Translations under genes and position numbers: made by a program
The notes under the pieces: model-generated
The model's input: the letters and a program-made list of their open reading frames with translations, nothing else
Database searches by the model: none
What the model was told of the DNA's origin: nothing
In this document: positions 1 to 5,289 of the stretch, one piece after another
Layout: each line of letters starts with the position of its first letter
Position numbering within the stretch: the stretch's first letter is position 1
NCBI GenBank assembly: GCA_015222795.1
Contig: JADFVY010000468.1
Coordinates: 1 to 7,444, forward strand
DNA length: 7,444 bases
Direction of reading: 5' to 3'
Source of the DNA: Pseudomonadota bacterium
GTDB lineage: Bacteria > Pseudomonadota > Alphaproteobacteria > UBA8366 > JADFVY01

Positions 1-93
1 CTCCTCGTAATGGATCTGATGTCCGTCGCCCACATCCAGATGGCCCGACACGCGGCAATCGATCGCCGGATAAAGCTCCCTCAACTCACCCAT
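1..93 (-). CDS. pip: Probable prolyl aminopeptidase (proline iminopeptidase), N-terminal fragment
   Basis: Only the first 31 codons are present; the gene runs off the left edge. The ATG is at 93-91 on the minus strand. The visible protein has the order L-Y-P-x-I (residues 7-11), then S-G-x-L-D-V-G-D-G-H (16-25), then I-H-Y-E-E. This is the typical amino end of the alpha/beta-hydrolase prolyl aminopeptidases, cytoplasmic serine peptidases that release N-terminal proline from peptides. The nucleophile elbow and catalytic triad lie outside the window, so activity cannot be judged. It is the fourth gene of the ispH-thrB-rnhA operon, starting 16 nt after the rnhA stop. An AGGGGA ribosome-binding site lies about 7 nt upstream of the ATG. 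The identification rests on a short but distinctive stretch; another alpha/beta hydrolase is the alternative. Confidence 0.72.
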   Translation of the reverse strand, partial: MGELRELYPAIDCRVSGHLDVGDGHQIHYEE

Positions 94-109
94 TTCCTGT
101 TCCCCTGTC

Positions 110-547
110 TCATCGCCTTGGAATTCCGGACCGCGCCAGTTCGTCGGCGCGTTCGTTTTCCGGATGGCCGGAATGGCCCTTTACCCAGTGCCATTTGATG
201 TCGTGGTCCCGCAGGGCGGCCTCCAGCCGCTGCCACAGATCCTGGTTCTTGACCGGTTTCTTCGCCGCCGTTTTCCAGCCGTTCGATTTCCAGCCGGGCA
301 GCCATTTGGTGATGCCGTCGCGGACATAGGTGCTGTCGGTATAAAGATCGACCGGCACCGCGCGTTTGAGCGATTCCAGCGCCTTGATGGCGGCCATCAT
401 CTCCATGCGGTTGTTGGTGGTCTCGCGCTCGCCCCCCGACAGCTCTTTTTCCGTGCCATTCCAGCGCAACAAGGCGCCCCAGCCCCCGGGACCGGGATTT
501 CCGCTGCAGGCCCCGTCTGTATATATTTCGACTCGTTCTTTCGCCAA
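110..547 (-). CDS. rnhA: Ribonuclease HI
   Basis: Cytoplasmic endonuclease that cuts the RNA strand of RNA:DNA hybrids, removing primers and R-loops. With the chosen start it has 145 residues, close to the usual 145-155. The four metal-binding carboxylates are all visible: D11 (Y-T-D-G-A), E49 (N-N-R-M-E), D71 (Y-T-D-S-T-Y) and D135 (E-R-A-D-E). H125 lies in the K-G-H-S-G-H loop. The basic W-K-x-N-G-W stretch at 86-91 corresponds to the hybrid-binding handle. The start is a TTG at 547-545, 10 nt after the thrB stop, preceded by AGGAAG (559-554) at 6 nt spacing. The open frame continues upstream to 652, but that extension lies inside thrB and has no family resemblance. It is the third gene of the ispH operon and is probably co-transcribed. 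Confidence 0.95.
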   Translation of the reverse strand: MAKERVEIYTDGACSGNPGPGGWGALLRWNGTEKELSGGERETTNNRMEMMAAIKALESLKRAVPVDLYTDSTYVRDGITKWLPGWKSNGWKTAAKKPVKNQDLWQRLEAALRDHDIKWHWVKGHSGHPENERADELARSGIPRR

Positions 548-557
548 GATTTGCTTC

Positions 558-1520
558 CTATTCCAGGCCGTAGGCGCCGGGGCCGGCAACGGCCTGGTGG
601 AACTGCAGGATAGTAAGATATTCCAGCGGGTCTTTCGGCTTAACCAGCGCACCGGTGGGCGTGTTCAGCCAGTCGTAAAGCCGGGTTAGCAGGAACCTGA
701 GGGCGCAGCCCCGGGCCAGCAAGGGCAGGGCCACCAGCTCGGCATCCGAGAAGGGCCGCACCTGGCGATAGGAAGACAGCATGGCGCGCGCCTTGGTGAC
801 ATTGAAACTGCGGTCGCGCTCGAAGCACCAGGCGTTCAGGCAGATCGCCAGGTCGTAGGCGAAAAAATCATTGCAGGCGAAATAGAAGTCGATCAGCCCC
901 GATAGTTTGTCGCCGATGAAAAACACATTATCCGGAAACAAATCGGCGTGGCAGATGCCGGAAGGCAATCCGGCCGGCCAGTTCTCTTCCAGATAACCAA
1001 GCTCCTTCTCCAAGATCTCTGACAGGCCCTGCTGTACCTCGCCGGCACGCGGGATCGAGGCCTCCAGCAGGGGTCGCCAGCTATCCACGGTCAGTGCGTT
1101 CGGCCGGGTCATGGCGAAATCCTGCCCCGCCACATGCAGCCGCGCCAGCGCCGTGCCGAGACCGGCGCAATGCTCGGTGCGGATGCGCCGTGGCCACATG
1201 CCGTCGAGGAATGTGACGATGGCGGCCGGGCGGCCGCACAGCCGCCTCAATGCCTTGCCGTCCTTGCCATGGACTGGCGTGGGGCAGAGGATGCCGTTAT
1301 CCGCCAGATGTTCGATCAGCCCCAGGAAAAAGGGCAAATCCGCCTCCGCCACGCGCTTTTCGTAGAGCGTGAGGATATAGCTGCCGGTTGATGTGTGGAT
1401 CAGGTAGTTGGTGTTCTCCACCCCCTCGGCGATGCCCTTGCAGGATAGCACGGGGCCAAGGTCGTATTCCGCGACAAAGGCTTCCAGTTCCTCGTCGCCA
1501 ACTTCGGTATAGACCGCCAT
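558..1520 (-). CDS. thrB: Homoserine kinase (APH-fold type)
   Basis: Phosphorylates L-homoserine with ATP to O-phosphohomoserine, the penultimate step of threonine synthesis, in the cytoplasm. The 320 residues match the aminoglycoside-phosphotransferase-like homoserine kinases of alphaproteobacteria and pseudomonads, not the GHMP-kinase ThrB of E. coli. Visible marks are the nucleotide-binding N-lobe with G-x-E-N-T-N-Y (33-39), the Brenner-type catalytic loop H191-A-D193 to N198, and the metal-binding D211 in G-L-I-D-F-Y. D193 is the expected catalytic base. The ATG at 1520-1518 lies 10 nt after the ispH stop, with a GAAGGG-like ribosome-binding site overlapping that stop codon. This suggests translational coupling. 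The ispH-thrB-rnhA order is common in alphaproteobacteria and supports the assignment over a choline or aminoglycoside kinase. Confidence 0.95.
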   Translation of the reverse strand: MAVYTEVGDEELEAFVAEYDLGPVLSCKGIAEGVENTNYLIHTSTGSYILTLYEKRVAEADLPFFLGLIEHLADNGILCPTPVHGKDGKALRRLCGRPAAIVTFLDGMWPRRIRTEHCAGLGTALARLHVAGQDFAMTRPNALTVDSWRPLLEASIPRAGEVQQGLSEILEKELGYLEENWPAGLPSGICHADLFPDNVFFIGDKLSGLIDFYFACNDFFAYDLAICLNAWCFERDRSFNVTKARAMLSSYRQVRPFSDAELVALPLLARGCALRFLLTRLYDWLNTPTGALVKPKDPLEYLTILQFHQAVAGPGAYGLE

Positions 1521-1530
1521 CCTTGACCCT

Positions 1531-2508
1531 TCAGGCGCTCAGCGCGCGCGGCAGGTTGAAATGGGTGGTTTCGTCGCCGACCGAAACGATTTCCATCGTC
1601 ACGTCATAGCGTTTGCGGCAAGCATCGATCAATTCCTGGACCAGGACTTCAGGCGCCGATGCGCCAGCCGTAATGCCCAGCCTGGATACGCCGTCCAGCC
1701 GCGGCCAGTCGAGCGCGCCCGCATTCTGAAGCAGGAAGGCATTCTCGCAGCCCATGCTCGCCGCCACCTCAACCAGACGCCGCGAATTCGACGAGTTCGT
1801 CGATCCGACAACGATCATCGCGTCGCATTGTGGCGCCATTGCTTTAACGGCTGCCTGGCGGTTTGTGGTGGCGTAACAGATATCTTCCTTGCCTGGCCCG
1901 TGGATGTCCGGGAACCGGTTATGTAGCGCGTCAAGTATGCCGGCCGTATCGTCGACCGACAGGGTTGTCTGCGTGATATAGGCCAGTGGCACATTGGCCG
2001 GAATATCCAGGTCGGCGACGGATTCTACATTTTCGATCAGGATGATGGCGCCTTCGGGCAATTGCCCCATGGTGCCGATAACCTCCGGATGCCCGGAATG
2101 GCCGATCATGACGATCCGCCGGCCCGACAGGTGTTGATGCTCGGCCTCGTGGTGGACCTTGCTGACCAGCGGGCAGGTCGCATCCAGATAGATCATGCGC
2201 CGGCGTTCGGCCTCGGCGGGTACGTTTTTCGGCACGCCATGGGCGGAAAACACTATGGGCCGGTCGTCTGGCGCCTCGTCCAACTCGTCCACGAAAATCG
2301 CGCCCTTGGCCTCCAGATCCTCGACAACATGGCGATTATGAACGATTTCGTGGCGGACATAAACGGGGGTGCCATACTTCTCCAACGCCACTTCGACGAT
2401 CTTGATGGCGCGGTCCACGCCGGCGCAGAATCCGCGCGGCTTCGCCAGCAGAATCGTGAGAGGTTCGTTACTAGCGGTATTGTCTGTCATGCTGTTTCCG
2501 TCAATCAT
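1531..2508 (-). CDS. ispH: 4-hydroxy-3-methylbut-2-enyl diphosphate reductase
   Basis: Last enzyme of the MEP pathway. It reduces HMBPP to IPP and DMAPP using an oxygen-sensitive iron-sulfur cluster in the cytoplasm. The three cluster cysteines are present: C28 (R-G-F-C-A-G-V), C112 (D-A-T-C-P-L-V) and C211 (D-I-C-Y-A-T-T-N-R-Q). Substrate-pocket elements are also present: H57 (H-E-I-V-H-N), H90 (S-A-H-G-V), H140/E142 (G-H-S-G-H-P-E) and the S-S-N-S motif. Length is 325 residues from the ATG at 2508, or 319 from the second ATG at 2490. The second has a somewhat better ribosome-binding site (ACGGA) and fits the family length equally well, so the start is open. It is the first gene of the operon with thrB, rnhA and a peptidase, and diverges from the lipoprotein gene. 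MEP-pathway use fits a proteobacterium. Confidence 0.97.
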   Translation of the reverse strand: MIDGNSMTDNTASNEPLTILLAKPRGFCAGVDRAIKIVEVALEKYGTPVYVRHEIVHNRHVVEDLEAKGAIFVDELDEAPDDRPIVFSAHGVPKNVPAEAERRRMIYLDATCPLVSKVHHEAEHQHLSGRRIVMIGHSGHPEVIGTMGQLPEGAIILIENVESVADLDIPANVPLAYITQTTLSVDDTAGILDALHNRFPDIHGPGKEDICYATTNRQAAVKAMAPQCDAMIVVGSTNSSNSRRLVEVAASMGCENAFLLQNAGALDWPRLDGVSRLGITAGASAPEVLVQELIDACRKRYDVTMEIVSVGDETTHFNLPRALSA

Positions 2509-2573
2509 TCATCGCGCTCGCAAATTGGTGACCGTCAGCCGTTTGCGGCCCTTGTGCAAGCCCCGGCGTCTCT

Positions 2574-2600
2574 TTAATATCGCGGACGCTGGCCCGTCAA
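2574..2600 (-). promoter_or_regulatory. Weak candidate promoter for the ispH operon
   Basis: On the minus strand TTGACG (2600-2595) is followed after 15 nt by TATTAA (2579-2574). Both boxes resemble the sigma70 consensus, but the spacer is shorter than the preferred 16-18 nt. It would place transcription start about 60 nt upstream of the ispH ATG. It is the best pair I found in the divergent 2509-2745 region. No convincing plus-strand promoter for the lipoprotein was found there. Confidence 0.3.
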
Positions 2601-2745
2601 TCACGCTTTTCCAGCATGATTTAACGAGCCGGCGCAGACTATCACAGACTGGCGCTTGTCCGAAACCGAAGGTGCGTAGAAATGGCCGAACAGGCGATGA
2701 AGTTTGACAGGCTCCGCCACGCCGGGGCGGCAGGAGGGAAAACCC

Positions 2746-3309
2746 TTGTCTGAAACCGTTCGATGGCTGGTGCGATGGGCCGTTGTCGCGTGCGCGGCAG
2801 CATTTTTGGCCGGTTGTTCCGGCGACGAAGACGAGGATACGTCGCCTTGCCCCGCCGCCAAGGTGCTGGGCGAGCCGTCGGAGCTGACGAAGTTTCGCGA
2901 CGGTCCCGGTCTCGACCCCACCGACATCCTGTTTAAGGCCCGCATGATGCGGGTTGTCGGTGAGTGCAGCTACGACCTGGATGGCGGTGAAATCGAGATC
3001 GAGCTGGAAGTCGTGATGGAAGCAGTCCGCGGCGCGGCCCTGGTCGACGGCAAGGTGGCGTTCGGTTACTTTGTCGCGGTTGCCGAATGGGTGCCCGGCG
3101 GCGGGTCGGAGCCGGTGGTCCACAGCCGCGAGGCGTTCCAGGTGCAGACCAGAATACCGTCGGGCCGGCGTGGTTTGCGCTACACAGATATGCTGGAAAT
3201 TACAATACCGCGCCCCGATGACCGCAATGTGCAAAATTATGTGCTTTATCTGGGTTTCGAACTGACCAAAGAGGAGCTGTTCCATAACAGGGAGAGGTTC
3301 GGCCAATGA
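2746..3309 (+). CDS. Uncharacterised small lipoprotein
   Basis: I do not recognise a named family. The start is a TTG at 2746, chosen because a near-perfect AGGAGG (2732-2737) lies 8 nt upstream. The same frame is open back to a TTG at 2704, which lacks such a site. The 187-residue product has a textbook lipoprotein signal: R6 and R10, a hydrophobic run from about 8 to 21, then the lipobox L21-A-G-C24. Residues after C24 are acidic (D-E-D-E-D), with no Asp directly at +2, which leaves outer-membrane sorting plausible. The mature part has two cysteines (C35, C74) that could form a periplasmic disulfide. It also has alternating hydrophobic/charged strands around 80-125, suggesting a beta-rich fold. 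It ends four bases before a 24-codon frame that leads into gcvH. Function is unknown. Signal peptide and start are well supported. Confidence 0.82.
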   Translation: MSETVRWLVRWAVVACAAAFLAGCSGDEDEDTSPCPAAKVLGEPSELTKFRDGPGLDPTDILFKARMMRVVGECSYDLDGGEIEIELEVVMEAVRGAALVDGKVAFGYFVAVAEWVPGGGSEPVVHSREAFQVQTRIPSGRRGLRYTDMLEITIPRPDDRNVQNYVLYLGFELTKEELFHNRERFGQ

Positions 3310-3380
3310 TCTCGGCCATTGACAAGTATCGTCTGTTGGATAATCTGGGACGCACAATAAACGGGGGTTTTACGTCATGA
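3306..3380 (+). CDS. Candidate 24-residue small ORF coupled to gcvH
   Basis: An ATG at 3306 overlaps the lipoprotein stop (ATGA), and the frame runs 24 codons to a TGA at 3378-3380. That stop overlaps the gcvH start, again as ATGA. A purine-rich GGGAGAGG (3290-3297) sits 8 nt before the ATG, a good Shine-Dalgarno position. The peptide starts M-I-S-A-I-D-K-Y and ends G-G-F-T-S; it is polar and has no membrane segment. It may be a real peptide, a leader that couples gcvH translation to the upstream gene, or chance. A promoter-like pair lies within the same bases, so the stretch may be regulatory instead. I know no homologue. Confidence 0.35.
   Translation: MISAIDKYRLLDNLGRTINGGFTS
3319..3346 (+). 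promoter_or_regulatory. Candidate sigma70-type promoter for gcvH
   Basis: A consensus TTGACA (3319-3324) is followed after 16 nt by TAATCT (3341-3346). The -10 box keeps the important first two bases and the last T but is otherwise poor. Transcription would begin near 3353, giving a leader of about 24 nt that contains the gcvH ribosome-binding site (GGGGG at 3363-3367). This would allow gcvH expression independent of the lipoprotein. It overlaps the small frame at 3306-3380. There is no room for a glycine riboswitch between the genes. Confidence 0.45.
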
Positions 3381-3757
3381 GCAGCGATCTTCGATATTCC
3401 GAGGAACATGAATGGGTGTCGGTGGATGGCGATATCGCCACGATCGGTATCAGCGATTTCGCCCAGCAGCAATTGGGCGACGTGGTGTTCGTCGAACTGC
3501 CGGATGTCGGCCGCGCGGTCGAGCGCGGCGCGGAAGTTGCCGTCGTCGAATCGGTCAAGGCAGCCAGTGAAATCTATGTACCGCTGTCGGGCGAGGTCGT
3601 CGAAATCAACGCCGCCCTGGCCGACGGGCCATCGATGGTCAACGAGTCGCCCGAGGTGGACGGCTGGTTTTTCAAGATGCGCCTGAACGATCCGGCGGAA
3701 GTAAATGAACTGATGGACGCTGCGGCATACAAGGCTTTTACAGACGCACAGGGGTGA
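3377..3757 (+). CDS. gcvH: Glycine cleavage system H protein
   Basis: Cytoplasmic lipoyl carrier that shuttles the aminomethyl group between P, T and L proteins during glycine breakdown. In many bacteria it is also a hub for lipoate transfer. The 126 residues are the full family length. The N-terminal Y-S-x-E-H-E-W (7-13) and the I-G-I-S-D-F-A-Q-x-x-L-G-D stretch (23-35) are typical. K61 in V-E-S-V-K-A is the lipoylation site. The G-x-V-x-x-I-N half of the barrel and the C-terminal P-E-V-D-G-W-F follow. The ATG at 3377 has GGGGG about 9 nt upstream. gcvT and gcvP are not adjacent: the gene is followed directly by a terminator and the convergent F0 operon. It therefore stands apart from the usual gcvTHP cluster. 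Confidence 0.97.
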   Translation: MSSDLRYSEEHEWVSVDGDIATIGISDFAQQQLGDVVFVELPDVGRAVERGAEVAVVESVKAASEIYVPLSGEVVEINAALADGPSMVNESPEVDGWFFKMRLNDPAEVNELMDAAAYKAFTDAQG

Positions 3758-3791
3758 CGTTGCGCATCCCGGCTAATCGATGAAGCTAAAG

Positions 3792-3823
3792 AAAAACCCC
3801 CGCCGATAAAGCGAGGGTTTTTT
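3792..3823. terminator. Bidirectional intrinsic terminator between gcvH and atpF
   Basis: The left arm AAAAACCCCCGC (3792-3803) pairs with GCGAGGGTTTTT (3811-3822), with one C/A mismatch at 3800/3814 and a 7-nt loop. Read on the plus strand, a GC stem is followed by a run of T, ending gcvH. Read on the minus strand, the A-run becomes the T-run and ends the F0 operon. It lies 34 nt after the gcvH stop and 23 nt beyond the atpF stop, exactly where convergent units need it. Confidence 0.93.
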
Positions 3824-3845
3824 ATTGATTCCAGGTCAGCCGGGC

Positions 3846-4340
3846 TTAATGCAGCTTGTTCGGAATATCCTTGGTCGCGTCGGCGATGGATTGATCGCCG
3901 GCCTTGCCCGCCATCTTTTTCTCCAGCAGCCTGGCCGTGGCGTCGATCGCCATATCGACAGCCTTTTCGCGGATTTCCTCAATCGCGGCTGCTTCGGCCT
4001 GGGCAATCTTGTCAGTGGCCTGCTGTTCACGCCGCGAGATGGATTCTTCCAGTTCGGCCTCGGCCTTCATCTTGGCCCGCCCGGCTTCTTCACGGGCGTG
4101 GGCGATGATCTGTTCGGCTTCCTGGATGGCCTCGCGCTGCCGGCGCTGGTAGCTGGCCAGCGTGGCCAGGGCTTCCTCGCGCAAGCGCTGGGCTTCCTCG
4201 ACTTCCTCGCGAATTTTCGAGATCCTGGCGTCCAGCGCCTGGGTAAGGATCCGCTTGCCCGGCTTGAAGGTCAATATAACGAAGACGACAAAGGCGACGC
4301 CGACCCAAAATGTCGGATTGTGCATCAGAGCATCAATCAT
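3846..4340 (-). CDS. atpF: ATP synthase F0 subunit b
   Basis: Peripheral-stalk subunit that holds F1 against rotation. A single membrane helix near the N-terminus (about residues 9-25) is followed by K-P-G-K-R. A long charged helix rich in E, A, R and Q, from about 30 to 140, forms the stalk coiled coil. I use the ATG at 4340-4338 (164 residues). A GTG one codon upstream (4343) is also possible. In either case the start overlaps the TGA of the preceding b' gene (4342-4340), so translation is coupled. An AAGGAAAAGG stretch upstream, inside the b' coding end, can serve as ribosome-binding site. It is the last gene of the operon and is followed by the terminator at 3792-3823. The Q-R-R-Q-R-E-A motif typical of alphaproteobacterial b is visible at about 65-71. 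Confidence 0.94.
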   Translation of the reverse strand: MIDALMHNPTFWVGVAFVVFVILTFKPGKRILTQALDARISKIREEVEEAQRLREEALATLASYQRRQREAIQEAEQIIAHAREEAGRAKMKAEAELEESISRREQQATDKIAQAEAAAIEEIREKAVDMAIDATARLLEKKMAGKAGDQSIADATKDIPNKLH

Positions 4341-4930
4341 CACGCCTTTTCCTTCAATGCGGCGACGGCGGCCTTGGCGTCGGTGCCGGATACCTTCAGT
4401 CCCGCCAGCTTGGCTGCGACTTCCTGGACAACGTCTACGACGACATCCTGAAGATTTGCCAATGCGGGCTCCTTGGCCGCGACAATGCGGGCCTCGGCGG
4501 CCTTGGTGTCTTCCGCCAGCTTGGCGGACAGGGCCGTCCGGCGTTCAGTGGCGGCCTCGGTGATTTCCTGGGCAACCTCCCGGTGAATCTCCCTGGCTTG
4601 CTCGGCCGCGACGGCCAGCGCTTTTTCATAAGCCGCCATGGCGGCCTCGGCCTCTTCGCGGTGGGTGGACGCCTTGTCCAGATCGTCATCGATTTTCCGG
4701 CGACGGGTCTCCAGCGCATCTTCGATCTTCGGCAACGCGTTGTTGCGCATGATGACGAAGAAGACGATCAGCGAGACCGTCAACCAGAATAGCTGCGTCG
4801 CAAACTTCGAAGTATCGAATTGCGGCAGCGTATCGCCGCCTTCCGACGCCGCGAAGGCGAGCACGGGCAGCAACGCGACGATCACCGCGATACTTGCCAG
4901 CAGGATGGATTTTACATGTACGGCCATCAT
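4340..4930 (-). CDS. atpG: ATP synthase F0 subunit b' (second b-type subunit)
   Basis: Second, divergent b subunit that forms a b/b' heterodimer in the peripheral stalk, as in photosynthetic bacteria, other alphaproteobacteria and chloroplasts. It is also called atpF2 or atpF'. It has 196 residues. The stretch L-P-Q-F-D (35-39), the T-Q-L-F-W membrane helix (about 44-61) and N-x-A-L-P-K-I (64-70) are hallmarks of b'. A long alanine/glutamate-rich stalk helix follows. Ahead of these is a separate hydrophobic stretch (about 8-27) ending A-F-A|A-S, which looks like a cleavable Sec signal peptide. Two ATGs occur in tandem (4930 and 4927); GGGAAA upstream is a moderate ribosome-binding site. The gene follows atpE after 64 nt that contain a strong stem-loop, and its stop overlaps the atpF start. 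Confidence 0.94.
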   Translation of the reverse strand: MMAVHVKSILLASIAVIVALLPVLAFAASEGGDTLPQFDTSKFATQLFWLTVSLIVFFVIMRNNALPKIEDALETRRRKIDDDLDKASTHREEAEAAMAAYEKALAVAAEQAREIHREVAQEITEAATERRTALSAKLAEDTKAAEARIVAAKEPALANLQDVVVDVVQEVAAKLAGLKVSGTDAKAAVAALKEKA

Positions 4931-4962
4931 TTCTTTCCCGGATTCTCGGTTTCCTGGGGCGG

Positions 4963-4988
4963 GCGCGCGGCGGATTAAGGCCGCGCGC
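4963..4988 (-). promoter_or_regulatory. Strong GC stem-loop between atpE and b'
   Basis: A perfect 9-bp inverted repeat, GCGCGCGGC (4963-4971) and GCCGCGCGC (4980-4988), has an 8-nt loop. In the operon mRNA it starts 6 nt after the atpE stop and ends 32 nt before the b' ATG. There is no T-run after it, so it is unlikely to be a full intrinsic terminator. An inferred role is protection of the atpE 3' end or partial attenuation, which would favour the multi-copy c subunit over b and b'. Confidence 0.7.
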
Positions 4989-4994
4989 GGCGCC

Positions 4995-5219
4995 TCAGCC
5001 GAAGAGGATCAGGAACGAAATCAGCAGGGCATACAGCGCGACCGCCTCGACGAGCGCAAAGCCCAGCATGGCCATCGGAAAGATCTGCGGCCTGGTCGCC
5101 GGATTGCGGGCGATTGAGCTGATCAGCGATGAAAAGATGTTGCCGATACCGACACCCACGCCTGACAGTCCGATCACGGCAAGGCCTGCACCGATCATCT
5201 TCGCGGCTTCGAGTTCCAT
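4995..5219 (-). CDS. atpE: ATP synthase F0 subunit c (proteolipid)
   Basis: Forms the rotating c-ring in the inner membrane. The 74 residues make a helical hairpin. Helix 1 (about 9-33) carries the glycine repeat G-x-x-G-x-G-x-G-x-G (17-26) that packs the ring. The polar loop has A-R-N-P (37-40), which contacts gamma/epsilon. Helix 2 holds the ion-binding carboxylate E58 in F-A-L-V-E-A. The residue after E58 is alanine, not the Ser/Thr seen in sodium-binding rings, so a proton ring is expected. The ATG is at 5219-5217 with a modest GGGA site about 10 nt upstream. It lies 68 nt after atpB and is flanked on both sides by intergenic stem-loops, unlike the tightly joined rest of the operon. Confidence 0.97.
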   Translation of the reverse strand: MELEAAKMIGAGLAVIGLSGVGVGIGNIFSSLISSIARNPATRPQIFPMAMLGFALVEAVALYALLISFLILFG

Positions 5220-5260
5220 TGTCTTGTTTCCCGTATATTGGTTCAGATAATTGATTGTGG

Positions 5261-5289
5261 AGTACGAGCTTTATGATGCGTTTCGTACT
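5261..5289 (-). promoter_or_regulatory. Stem-loop spanning the atpB stop codon and the atpB-atpE gap
   Basis: A perfect 7-bp inverted repeat, AGTACGA (5261-5267) and TCGTACT (5283-5289), has a 15-nt loop. In the mRNA the first arm includes two bases of the atpB TAG stop, and the structure ends about 41 nt before the atpE ATG. The loop is AT-rich compared with the region. It could shape translation or processing at the atpB-atpE junction. The long loop and short stem keep confidence modest. Confidence 0.4.

Noticed and set aside
548..652. N-terminal extension of rnhA inside thrB
   Set aside because: The extension overlaps thrB in another frame and does not resemble RNase HI. The TTG at 547 with AGGAAG gives the normal family length.
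2062..2577. 171-codon plus-strand open frame over ispH
   Set aside because: Antisense to ispH, whose cluster cysteines and active-site motifs are intact.
2704..2709. TTGACA on the plus strand upstream of the lipoprotein
   Set aside because: The expected -10 position falls on GC-rich bases and the ribosome-binding site, with no A/T hexamer. It is unlikely to be a promoter.
2509..3357. 282-codon open frame on the minus strand, ending one base before the ispH start
   Set aside because: It lies antisense to the lipoprotein, which has a strong ribosome-binding site, signal peptide and lipobox. The minus-strand translation has no recognisable motif and looks like a high-GC shadow frame.
3825..4451. 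208-codon plus-strand open frame over atpF
   Set aside because: It is antisense to atpF and the end of b', both clearly identified. The glycine/leucine/phenylalanine-rich translation is the mirror of coiled-coil codons.
4310..4792. 160-codon plus-strand open frame over the b' gene
   Set aside because: Same reason: antisense to a confidently assigned gene with no independent signal.
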